64,000 nt of DNA, from NCBI RefSeq assembly GCF_017581925.1, contig NZ_JAGEVG010000003.1:221253-285252 (forward strand). The letters run 5' to 3'. Within the stretch, counting starts at the first letter, position 1. Every line of letters begins with the position of its first letter. The DNA comes from Gelidibacter pelagius (GTDB lineage Bacteria; Bacteroidota; Bacteroidia; Flavobacteriales; Flavobacteriaceae). Position numbers and translations under genes: made by a program. Shown piece by piece: positions 56,837 through 64,000 of the stretch. The notes beneath the pieces were generated by a model. That model searched no databases and was not told the DNA's origin. It saw only the letters and a program-made list of their open reading frames with translations.

Positions 56837-57607
56837 TTACACTCTAATCTTAAAATGTTCTTTAGCTTGCTCTTGTCTAAAGAAAACCAATCCCCAATGA
56901 AACAGGTCTACCGTCACGGTGACCTTCGGATTTTTTTTAATGATTTCCCAGGCTTCCGTCATCCCTTTGGACCAATAAATATCATCAAAAATAAAAACAG
57001 AATCATTATGGGCAGTCGGTATTAGTGCCTCAAAATAGCTCAAGGTGGCTTCTTTTGAATGGTGTCCGTCAAAAAATATCAGATCCCATTTTTTTTCTGT
57101 GAGTTCTTTAATTTTTGATTTAAAATCCCCTTGAACAGTGGTGATGTGTGATAGATTCTTGTTTGAAAACTGCTGATTGGCAACTTCCAAAATCGCAGGG
57201 CAGCCTTCAATAGTCGTGATTTGTGATTTAGGGTTTGCCAAGGCCATGGCGTGTGTACCAATGCCAAGATTGGTGCCGAGTTCTAAAATGGTAGAAGATT
57301 CAAAATACCGTACGATCCGAAACAATAATTTGGTGTTTTTTAAGGAGGTGCCCGATGTTTTGGCAATGGCATTGATGGCACGTTCATCAGATTTAAAAAC
57401 TTTAGACCCCGAACCGAAATCGGTGATGGTGATTTTTTCAGGATTCTGAAGCAACTCTGAACGATAGGTGGCTATGGCTTCATACTCAGCATATTTCGTG
57501 CGATAATAAAAACATGCCGTGACCAAATCATATACAAAAGGGGAGTGGACACCGTGTTGGTTTTTTGATTTGAGGAGGAATTTTATGTAGGAGAGGATTT
57601 GATGCAA
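56837..57607 (-). CDS. Class I SAM-dependent methyltransferase
   Basis: The 256-residue protein has an N-terminal helical part with the phrase HGVHSPFVYDLVTACFY, then the SAM-binding motif I ILELGTNLGIGTHAMALA (about 115-132), the acidic loop TIEGCPAI and DLIFFDGHH (about 178-186), which resembles the metal-binding region of O-methyltransferases. The substrate is unknown. Its 3-prime end is 150 bp from the ABC ATPase start on the same strand, with the heptamer array in between. Confidence 0.88.
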   Translation of the reverse strand: MHQILSYIKFLLKSKNQHGVHSPFVYDLVTACFYYRTKYAEYEAIATYRSELLQNPEKITITDFGSGSKVFKSDERAINAIAKTSGTSLKNTKLLFRIVRYFESSTILELGTNLGIGTHAMALANPKSQITTIEGCPAILEVANQQFSNKNLSHITTVQGDFKSKIKELTEKKWDLIFFDGHHSKEATLSYFEALIPTAHNDSVFIFDDIYWSKGMTEAWEIIKKNPKVTVTVDLFHWGLVFFRQEQAKEHFKIRV

Positions 57608-57627
57608 GGTTTAAGAGTTTCTTGTTT

Positions 57628-57749
57628 CCCGCCTTCGCTTCGCTGCGGACGGGCAGGCCCGCCTTCGCTTCGCTGCGGACGGGCAGGCCCGCCTTCGCTT
57701 CGCTACCCGCCTTCGTAAAAACTACGGACGGGCAGGCGGACGGGCAGGC
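57628..57749 (+). repeat. 30-bp GC-rich tandem repeats plus 62-bp repeat
   Basis: Two perfect 30-bp copies (57628-57657 and 57658-57687) of a unit starting CCCGCCTTCGCTTCGCTGCG and ending GACGGGCAGG are followed by a third that diverges into the 62-bp repeat (57688-57749), whose inverted copy is at 54145. An open frame through the array (57622-57870) is an artefact of the repeat. Confidence 0.85.
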
Positions 57750-57958
57750 TTTTTCAGGTTTCTATTGTTTCAGGTTTCTATTGTTTCTTGTTTCTATTGT
57801 TCTCTGCTTCTGCAAAAGCTGCGGACAAGCAAAAATCTGTCATCAATCATCGGTCATCGATCAAAATTAAATAGAACGCTGATGACGCGGATTTTTGCTG
57901 ATTTTTCACTGATTTTTAGGGCGAATTAATACTAATAAATAATAAAAATAACAAATAG
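57750..57958. repeat. GTTTCTA-type and TCATCGG heptamer remnants
   Basis: Alternating GTTTCAG and GTTTCTATT units span 57756-57808. TCA recurs at 57840, 57847, 57854 and 57861 (period 7). At 57873-57915 words GCGGATTTTTGCTGATTTTTC and CTGATTTTT are short direct repeats. No gene is present. Confidence 0.65.
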
Positions 57959-59818
57959 TTAAGACTCCAACTTTTCCGACAATTCAAACCATCGCGCTTC
58001 CTTTGCCTCTAACTCGTCAATTATTTTCTCTAACTGCAATGACAATTTATTGATTTTATCCTGGCTTAAAGTCGTGTCATGAAATTTTTCTTCAAAGGCT
58101 TTTTTGTCCAACTCCAAAGATCTGATTTTGCTTTCTAACGATTTTAGTTCCTTTTTCTCATTATAAGAAAGTCTCTTGGCTTCGTTCTTTGTCTGATCCA
58201 CGGTGCCGGTTTCTGCTTTTGAAATTTCCACAACTGGTGCGGACGCTTCATAATCGCGGTAATCGGAATAGTTGCCAGGGAAATTCTCCACTTCACCTTC
58301 GCCCTTAAAAACAAACAAATGATCTACAATCTTATCCATAAAATAACGGTCATGCGATACCACGAGCAAACACCCAGGGAAGTCCAGCAGGAATTCCTCA
58401 AGCACGTTTAAGGTCACAATGTCCAAATCGTTGGTAGGCTCATCCAGAATCAGGAAGTTCGGATTTTGAATCAGTACCGTACAGAGGTATAAACGTTTTT
58501 GTTCGCCACCACTCAATTTTTCCACAAAGTCATATTGCTTTTTTCTGTCGAATAAAAATCGTTCCAATAATTGTGAGGCACTAATCTGACGTCCTTTGGT
58601 CAACGGAAGATAGTCACCAAATTCTCTGATAACTTCAATTACTTTTTGGCCTTCTTTTATTTTGATGCCGCTTTGGGTGTAATACCCAAACTTCACCGTT
58701 TCGCCAATGATGACTTTCCCTGCATCTGGGGCGATGGATTCGGTCAACATATTTAAAAAGGTCGATTTTCCAGTCCCATTTTTTCCGATAATCCCAATGC
58801 GTTCGCCTCTTTTGAAAACATATTCAAAACCATTCAATATCACCTTATCACCAAATGCTTTTGAGACTTTATGAAATTCAACGATCTTGCTCCCCAAGCG
58901 TTCCATATTGATTTCCAGTTGAATCTGATGGTCGTTTCGGCGTTGGTGCGCTTTGGCCTTGATGTCCTGAAAATCGTCTATTCGCGATTTCGATTTGGTG
59001 GTCCGTGCTTTTGGTTGGCGGCGCATCCAGTCCAATTCTTTTTTGAAAAGCTGTTTGGCCTTGCCAGTTTCAACAGTTTCATTAGTGACCCGTGCTTCCT
59101 TTTGCTCTAAATAATAGGAGTAATTACCTTTATAAGTATAAAGTTTGCCGTGGTCCAACTCGATGATTTCATTACAGACGCGCTCCAAAAAGTACCGGTC
59201 GTGAGTGACCATAAACAAGGTCATTTGCGCCTTGGCAAAATATTGTTCCAGCCATTCGATCATTTCCAGGTCGAGGTGGTTAGTAGGTTCATCCAAAATT
59301 AAAAGATCAGGTTCGTTGATCAATGCTGTTGCCAGTGCCAAGCGTTTTTTCTGACCACCAGATAAAGTTTTGATCTTTTTGCTGAGGTCTTCCAATTTCA
59401 ATTGCGACAGGATTTGCTTAAAGCGCAGCTCAAATTCCCAAGCATTATGGCGCTCCATACCCTCAAAAGCCTTTTGGTAGGCCTCGGCGTCCTCTGGATT
59501 TAAAAGTGCCTTTTCGTAACTTTCAATGATTTTTAAAATGGGCAAATCGGAATTGAAAATTGTATCTTCTATGGTGAGTTCGTCTTCGAATTGTGGCGAT
59601 TGGGATAAAAAAGACAAGCGCAGCCCTTTCCTGATCACGACTTGCCCGTTATCGGGTTGATCTGCTCCTGAGATGATATTTAAGATGGAGGTTTTGCCAC
59701 TTCCATTTTTAGCCACAAAGGCAATTTTATCGTCTTTATGGATACTAAAAGACAAGTCTTCAAATAGCGATACTTCGCCATAAGATTTTGAAATCGATTC
59801 AACAGTTAGGTAATTCAA
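57959..59818 (-). CDS. ABC-F family ATPase (Uup-like)
   Basis: This soluble protein has two ATP-binding domains in one chain and no membrane segments. The first domain has Walker A AKNGSGKT (about 35-42), signature LSGGQKKRLALA and Walker B LLILDEPTN; the second has GKNGTGKS (about 343-350), LSGGEQKRLYLC and FLILDEPTN. A linker with basic helices joins them, and a C-terminal coiled coil (about 545-619, rich in Lys/Glu/Leu) follows, as in Uup. ABC-F proteins act on stalled or disrupted ribosomes or in DNA transactions for Uup; the exact role is open. Confidence 0.93.
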   Translation of the reverse strand: MNYLTVESISKSYGEVSLFEDLSFSIHKDDKIAFVAKNGSGKTSILNIISGADQPDNGQVVIRKGLRLSFLSQSPQFEDELTIEDTIFNSDLPILKIIESYEKALLNPEDAEAYQKAFEGMERHNAWEFELRFKQILSQLKLEDLSKKIKTLSGGQKKRLALATALINEPDLLILDEPTNHLDLEMIEWLEQYFAKAQMTLFMVTHDRYFLERVCNEIIELDHGKLYTYKGNYSYYLEQKEARVTNETVETGKAKQLFKKELDWMRRQPKARTTKSKSRIDDFQDIKAKAHQRRNDHQIQLEINMERLGSKIVEFHKVSKAFGDKVILNGFEYVFKRGERIGIIGKNGTGKSTFLNMLTESIAPDAGKVIIGETVKFGYYTQSGIKIKEGQKVIEVIREFGDYLPLTKGRQISASQLLERFLFDRKKQYDFVEKLSGGEQKRLYLCTVLIQNPNFLILDEPTNDLDIVTLNVLEEFLLDFPGCLLVVSHDRYFMDKIVDHLFVFKGEGEVENFPGNYSDYRDYEASAPVVEISKAETGTVDQTKNEAKRLSYNEKKELKSLESKIRSLELDKKAFEEKFHDTTLSQDKINKLSLQLEKIIDELEAKEARWFELSEKLES

Positions 59819-60049
59819 AGTCTATTTTTTTGCAAATAACGGGAATAAATAATAAGGGAGGGTAAATCTTCAGTTTTTAAAGCTTACAAAGAGCTTCTAA
59901 TTGTGTAAAGTCATTAAATAGAATTCCTAATAAATCAAGCACTTATTATTCTTTGTGACTTAAAAATAAAAAGTAACCCATCCGAACTACTATCATTTGC
60001 ACGGTCTTAGCCTTTGATTTGCCAATAAACCAAAAAAATCCATAATTGT

Positions 60050-60079
60050 TTTGATATTCATAGTGATAACTTATATTTG
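60050..60079 (+). promoter_or_regulatory. Promoter of the polysaccharide export operon
   Basis: TTTG (60050-60053) and TATATTTG (60072-60079) are spaced 18 bp apart, a good match to the Bacteroidota -33 TTTG / -7 TAnnTTTG promoter. The -7 box lies 21 bp before the first ATG. The gap from 59819 shows no other feature. Confidence 0.65.
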
Positions 60080-60100
60080 TCAAAACACATGTGACCCTCT

Positions 60101-60895
60101 ATGAAACGATTTTTATTGGTTATGGGATTAATTCTCAGTAGTTTGTTGACGTCCTGTATTCCTCATAAAGATATTGTGTATCTCCAAAATAAGGATATGG
60201 CCACGGATACGCTACAGATGATGGTGGAGCAGCAAAAACCATATCGCGTTCAGATCAATGATATTTTGAATATTCGGATTAAGGTTTTGGACCAAGAAAA
60301 TGTCAGTATTTTCAATCCTATAGGTGAAGGGAACTTGAATGCAAGTGCCTCGGAACGTGCCTACTTTGATGGTTTTACGGTAGATACCCATGGCAGTATC
60401 AGAATCCCTGAGCTGGGGTTAATGACGGTGTTAGGGTACACCACTACGGAAATTGAAGAGCTTATAAAAAATAGACTTCTGGAGGAGCAATTCAAGGAAA
60501 CGGCCAATATGTTTATCACGGTTAAACTTTCTGGATTGCGCTATACCGCTATGGGTGAGGTACGATCCCCTGGGACACAAATACTATTTCAGGAACGGGT
60601 CAACATTTTTCAGGCCATTGCCAATGTAGGTGAAGTTGACATTACAGGAGATTTAAAAGATGTTTTGATCATCAGGCAGTACCCGCAAGGGCAACAGATC
60701 CATCACTTGGATTTGACAGATATCAATGTCATGAATTCGCCATATTACTATATCCAGCCCAATGATATGATCTATGTTAAGCCACTCAAACAAAAAACTT
60801 GGGGTACAGGAACCACGGGCAGGGAGTCCTTGGCTACGATCGTTTCTGTTTTGAGCCTTGTCACCACAACCATCTTATTGCTTACGAGATTCTAA
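60101..60895 (+). CDS. Wza-like polysaccharide export lipoprotein
   Basis: The 264-residue outer-membrane-channel protein has a lipoprotein signal (lipobox LLTSC, Cys19). A Poly_export domain follows (about 45-140, with VQINDILNIRIKV and IRIPELGLMTVLG), then an SLBB domain (about 145-225, MGEVRSPGTQILF and QPNDMIYVKP). A C-terminal hydrophobic helix (ATIVSVLSLVTTTILLL) is present, where Escherichia coli Wza has an amphipathic pore helix. It is the first gene of an operon with the Wzc-like kinase, 6 bp downstream. Confidence 0.94.
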   Translation: MKRFLLVMGLILSSLLTSCIPHKDIVYLQNKDMATDTLQMMVEQQKPYRVQINDILNIRIKVLDQENVSIFNPIGEGNLNASASERAYFDGFTVDTHGSIRIPELGLMTVLGYTTTEIEELIKNRLLEEQFKETANMFITVKLSGLRYTAMGEVRSPGTQILFQERVNIFQAIANVGEVDITGDLKDVLIIRQYPQGQQIHHLDLTDINVMNSPYYYIQPNDMIYVKPLKQKTWGTGTTGRESLATIVSVLSLVTTTILLLTRF

Positions 60896-60901
60896 TTGAT
60901 C

Positions 60902-63382
60902 ATGGAAGAACACGACGATTATTCAGAACCAAGAGGCACCTACTTTGATTTTAGGGGCTACTTGTTTAAGGCCCTTCACTTATGGAAATTTGTGCTCCTA
61001 AGTGTGGTGTTTGCGTTGATTGTCGCGTATCTTATCAATGTAAGAAAACAAAGCATCTATAAGTTAGATTCGCTGATTTCAGTAGAAACCGATCAAAATC
61101 CATTTTTCACGGCCAATACCAGTATTTCTTTCAACTGGGGAGGTGTTTCGGGGAAAGTGGGCAAAGTAATGACCACTGTAAAAACCCGTACCCATAATGA
61201 GTTGGTGATGGATTCCTTACAGTATTATATGGAATATCTGCAGGAAGGAAAATATCGTATGGAGGATATTTATAAAAACGCGCCGTTTGTAGTGAAGTTA
61301 GATCAATCCAAAGGGCAGATTTTAGGTAACATCATTGGAATCCAATTTATAAATGACACACAATTCGAACTGACTGCCAATTTCGAAAAAGGCGGGTTTA
61401 CGGCCCAACGCTATTCGGATAAAGCAAAATATAACGACAATTTTAAGGTCGGACCATTCGCGCAGACCTTTAGCTTTGGTGAAGTCATCAATTTACCTTT
61501 TTTCAATGGTACGATTACAAAGCGGAATGACGGCAATATCGTGCAGGGTTCAAAATACTATCTGCGATTTTTAAATTTCGATTCGGTAGTCAATCAGTAT
61601 AAAAACAGTGTGATGATCGCCCCTTTTTCAGGAAGTTCGTCCTCAGTTTTAACCTTATCCTTGGCGGGAAGTAACAAAGCCAAGATTGTGGATTATTTGA
61701 ATGCGACCACCTCAATTTTAAGCAAGACGGAATTGGAGCGCAAGAACTTATACGCCACCAATACCATAAAATTCATTGACAGTAGTTTGAATGCCGTCAA
61801 TGACAATCTCAAGGATGTTACGGATGAAATGAATACCTTCAGAAAGAAGAATAAGCTGTTTGATGTCACGGAAGAAATGAATATTGTTTCGGAAAAATTG
61901 AGAGCCTTAGACTTAAGCAGGGAAGAAGAACGTACCAAATTAAACTATCTTAATTCGCTCGAAAACTATCTCCGAACAAAGACTGATTATACTCAAATAG
62001 CTGCACCAACTTCTGTAGGGATTACTGAGAATAACATATTGTCGAGTGTTGCTAAAATTACTGCATTAGCCATTGAGCGGCAATCAAAAGAGTACACGGT
62101 TAAGGAGGGCAATGTTATTTTTAAGGATATTGATCGGCAAATTGATGCCGAAAAGAATGTGCTCTTAGAAACTATTGGCAATACAAAAAAGACGATTGGT
62201 ATCAATTTGGATGCTATTAATAATAATATGGCGCGTTTTGAAGCGCAGTTGAGCAATCTGCCTGAAGACCAACAGGAGTTTTTGAAAATTCAGCGTAAGA
62301 TGAACATCAGTCAAGAGGCCTATAATATTTATTTGACTAAACGGGGGGAAGCGGCTATCGTGAAAGCGGCGAATGTATCGGACATCAGCACTATTGACGA
62401 AGCCAAGGATATTGGAGGCGGCCGGATTGGTCCCAACAAAAACCTGAATTATATGATGGGTTTGATGTTAGGCTTTTTTATCCCCATGTTCCTCATATTT
62501 GTGATCTTCTTACTGGATAATACCATTCACGGTTCGGATGAAGTAGAACGTTTGTCCAGCATTCCAATCTTGGGTTTGATTGGGAAATACAATTATAAAA
62601 ACAATTTGGTGGTATTTGAAAAGCCGAAATCGGCAGTTTCAGAATCCTTCCGTTCTATTCGTTCAAGTTTACAGTTTATTTATAAAAAGCAAGGTGAAGA
62701 GGATGGTGTCGGCAAAACCATCATGATTACGTCCTCGGTGAGTGGTGAAGGAAAAACATTTTGTTCCATTAATATAGCGACAGTTTATGCCTTGTCCGGG
62801 AAGAAAACCTTGCTGTTGGGTCTGGATTTGCGAAAACCCAAAATTTTTGATGATTTTAATATTTCGAATGATAAAGGTGTTGTCAATTATTTAATTGGAG
62901 ACAATACGTTTGATGAGGTTAATTATTCGTCGCATGTTGAAAATTTAGATGTCATTCCGTCGGGGCCAGTACCTCCAAACCCTTCAGAGCTATTAATGGG
63001 CGATCGATTGAAGGAGCTCATCGAGTTAGTACGTGGCCGTTATGATATGATTGTACTGGATACGCCACCTTTAGGTTTGGTCACCGACGCTTTAGAATTG
63101 ACACAATATGCCGATGCCACCCTGTTTATGGTCCGATTGGATTATACCAAAAAAGGGATGTTGGCTTTAATCAACGCCAAATATAAAATGGGTGAGGTCA
63201 AGAATATTAGTTTTGTCCTTAACTTCTATAAGCACAAGACCAATCATAATTACGGGTATGGGTACGGGTATGGGTACGGCTACGGCTATGGTTACGGCGT
63301 TTATGGCAATGCCTATCACGAAGGAAACGGCAGACGCCCGCTGTTGAGACGCATTAAGCGGTTTTTTAAGAGTATTGGTTGA
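60902..63382 (+). CDS. Wzc-like chain-length determinant / tyrosine autokinase
   Basis: This inner-membrane protein controls polysaccharide length and export through cycles of tyrosine phosphorylation. From the ATG at 60902 it has 826 residues: a first helix at about 27-45, a long periplasmic Wzz domain with coiled coils (to about 510), a second helix (about 518-540) and a cytoplasmic BY-kinase domain with Walker A TSSVSGEGKT (about 614-623), A' GLDLRKPK and Walker B MIVLDTPPLG. The tail is tyrosine-rich: (Tyr-Gly) eight times at residues 784-799, then VYGNAY, giving ten clustered tyrosines for autophosphorylation, encoded by a hexanucleotide repeat. Confidence 0.96.
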   Translation: MEEHDDYSEPRGTYFDFRGYLFKALHLWKFVLLSVVFALIVAYLINVRKQSIYKLDSLISVETDQNPFFTANTSISFNWGGVSGKVGKVMTTVKTRTHNELVMDSLQYYMEYLQEGKYRMEDIYKNAPFVVKLDQSKGQILGNIIGIQFINDTQFELTANFEKGGFTAQRYSDKAKYNDNFKVGPFAQTFSFGEVINLPFFNGTITKRNDGNIVQGSKYYLRFLNFDSVVNQYKNSVMIAPFSGSSSSVLTLSLAGSNKAKIVDYLNATTSILSKTELERKNLYATNTIKFIDSSLNAVNDNLKDVTDEMNTFRKKNKLFDVTEEMNIVSEKLRALDLSREEERTKLNYLNSLENYLRTKTDYTQIAAPTSVGITENNILSSVAKITALAIERQSKEYTVKEGNVIFKDIDRQIDAEKNVLLETIGNTKKTIGINLDAINNNMARFEAQLSNLPEDQQEFLKIQRKMNISQEAYNIYLTKRGEAAIVKAANVSDISTIDEAKDIGGGRIGPNKNLNYMMGLMLGFFIPMFLIFVIFLLDNTIHGSDEVERLSSIPILGLIGKYNYKNNLVVFEKPKSAVSESFRSIRSSLQFIYKKQGEEDGVGKTIMITSSVSGEGKTFCSINIATVYALSGKKTLLLGLDLRKPKIFDDFNISNDKGVVNYLIGDNTFDEVNYSSHVENLDVIPSGPVPPNPSELLMGDRLKELIELVRGRYDMIVLDTPPLGLVTDALELTQYADATLFMVRLDYTKKGMLALINAKYKMGEVKNISFVLNFYKHKTNHNYGYGYGYGYGYGYGYGVYGNAYHEGNGRRPLLRRIKRFFKSIG
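63251..63298 (+). repeat. Hexanucleotide repeat (TAYGGN)8 inside the kinase gene
   Basis: Eight uninterrupted TAY-GGN codon pairs encode the Tyr-Gly tail of the Wzc-like kinase. The third bases vary, so the tract is under codon-level rather than purely slippage control. Confidence 0.9.
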
Positions 63383-63397
63383 TGGGGGTTTTAAGGA

Positions 63398-63490
63398 TTA
63401 GGGATTAGGGATTAGGGATTAGTGGTGAGGTGAGAGGTGAGAGGTGAGAGGTTAGAGGTGAGGAATTAGGGATTAGGCATTAGGAATTAG
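63398..63490. repeat. Long heptamer array (GATTAGG / GTGAGAG)
   Basis: TTAG at 63398, 63405, 63412 and 63419, then TGAG/TTAG at 63426, 63431 (2-bp phase slip), 63438, 63445, 63452, 63459, 63466, 63473, 63480 and 63487. This is about fourteen units with one frame slip and a change of unit sequence partway. Confidence 0.9.
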
Positions 63491-63508
63491 TAGTGATAAG
63501 GTTATGAG

Positions 63509-63573
63509 ATTAACGATTAACGACTAGCCCGAACGTACCTTCTTAGGTAGGGGCGGGTTGAAGATTGTTGATT
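63509..63573. repeat. 65-bp composite repeat, copy B
   Basis: Matches 54060-54124 with two mismatches: GATTAAC heptamers, CCCGAACGTACC (63528-63539), TTCTTA, GGTAGGGGCGGG, then GATTGTT heptamers at 63563 and 63570 that run on as GATTTTT, GAAGATC, TTGAATC, TTGAATC, TTGGCTC to 63611. Confidence 0.85.
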
Positions 63574-63591
63574 GTTGATTTTTGAAGATCT

Positions 63592-63746
63592 TGAATCTTG
63601 AATCTTGGCTCAATGGTGTCCGATTAAAATTAAATGTTCCTCTAAAAGCCTGATCAATAAAGGTTCTATGAGAGTTTCTTTGAAATTACTGTCATTTTGA
63701 ATCTGTTTAGGAGAAACACAAAATTATGCTAATTCCGTCGAGCTTT
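63592..63746. repeat. 155-bp duplication, copy 1
   Basis: Identical to 63843-63997 except for four substitutions. On the minus strand it contains a 37-codon open stretch (63610-63723) ending in TGA, reading ...SPKQIQNDSNFKETLIEPLL and ending EEHLILIGHH, without a start codon, preceded by TAA. It looks like the 3-prime end of a gene. Between the copies lies a further degenerate array (TCTTGGT/TCTTGAT). Confidence 0.8.
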
Positions 63747-63842
63747 AAATTTTAAAAGCCACATTTTTAATGTTCTAAGTTTTTTAGTCTTGGTTCTTGA
63801 TTCTTATAGCGCAGCGGTCTTGGTTCTTATATCGGACGCTAC

Positions 63843-63997
63843 TGAATCTTGAATCTTGGTTCAATGGTGTCCGATTAAAATTAAATGTTCCTCTAAAAGC
63901 CTGACCAATAAAGGCTCTATGAGAGTTTCTTTAAAATTACTGTCATTTTGAATCTGTTTAGGAGAAACACAAAATTATGCTAATTCCGTCGAGCTTT
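63843..63997. repeat. 155-bp duplication, copy 2
   Basis: Second copy, 251 bp downstream of the first and running to the window edge. Its minus-strand frame (stop at 63861-63863) encodes the same peptide with one Ile to Val change. No protein family was recognised. Further copies may lie beyond the window. Confidence 0.8.
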
Positions 63998-64000
63998 TAA

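Noticed and set aside
57622..57870. Open frame with a repeated ten-residue block (RPAFASLRTG)
   Set aside because: The frame follows exactly the 30-bp GC-rich tandem repeat, and the same peptide words appear in an unrelated frame at 54021-54287, where the repeat is inverted. This is a repeat artefact, not a protein.
63398..63422. TTAGGG-like repeats resembling telomere sequence
   Set aside because: The unit is GGATTAG with 7-bp period, not TTAGGG, and it changes to GTGAGAG. It belongs to the heptamer arrays, and nothing suggests a chromosome end.

Overview
The window is about 64 kb of chromosome from a low-GC member of the Bacteroidota, most likely a marine or psychrotolerant Flavobacteriaceae. 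The evidence is: a peptidase with a C-terminal type IX secretion sorting domain; promoters of the TAnnTTTG type; lipoproteins whose Cys is followed by Ser/Asp-rich linkers; a SecA of more than 1100 residues with a degenerate zinc tail; DUF2795, DUF2911, DUF4382 and KTSC proteins; and a fused ResB/CcsA cytochrome c maturation protein. No tRNA, rRNA, intact IS, prophage or CRISPR was seen. Genus and species cannot be fixed from the sequence alone.

Layout. 0-9 kb: parAB segregation operon, then two M16 zinc peptidases flanking a DECR-type 2,4-dienoyl-CoA reductase. 9-13 kb: pyrG and yidC. 13-23 kb: fasciclin lipoprotein, MORN-repeat protein, mnmA, T9SS subtilase, nitronate monooxygenase-like protein, MATE pump, a small acidic protein with a PAP2 phosphatase, and a convergent overlapping lipid kinase. 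23-28 kb: acyl-CoA dehydrogenase, meaB with a DUF2911 gene, DUF4382 lipoprotein. 28-33.6 kb: J-domain/KTSC protein, UshA-like nucleotidase, pncB and pncA (Preiss-Handler NAD salvage). 33.6-39 kb: nrfH-nrfA-ccsBA, a dissimilatory nitrite-to-ammonium module with its own heme-ligation factor. 39-47 kb: a giant AsmA-like protein, a beta-barrel protein and an MG2/TonB-plug protein. 47-53 kb: secA, DUF2795, PduO-type cobalamin adenosyltransferase (a functional partner of MeaB), a 65-residue orphan protein, oxyR. 54-60 kb: DUF58 protein, LolD/MacB-type ATPase, methyltransferase, ABC-F protein. 60-63.4 kb: the start of an exopolysaccharide export locus (Wza-like and Wzc-like proteins), followed by about 0.6 kb of repeat-rich DNA.

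The most unusual content is in the intergenic DNA. Many gaps hold short degenerate tandem arrays whose units differ from place to place but nearly all have a strict 7-bp period (examples CCGTCAT, ACTGAAG, GATTAGG, GTGAGAG, GGTTCAA, GAAGTAC, GTTAGTG). Several arrays are interrupted by GC-rich hairpins of a shared family built around CCCGAACGTACC/GGTACGGGCGGG. There are also a 20-bp palindrome in five copies, longer composite repeats shared between distant gaps, a 147-bp element with 15-bp terminal inverted repeats beside oxyR, and a 155-bp duplication at the right edge whose few differences look like those of a protein-coding fragment. I consider the heptamer/hairpin system the best candidate for something undescribed; the genes themselves mostly belong to known families.
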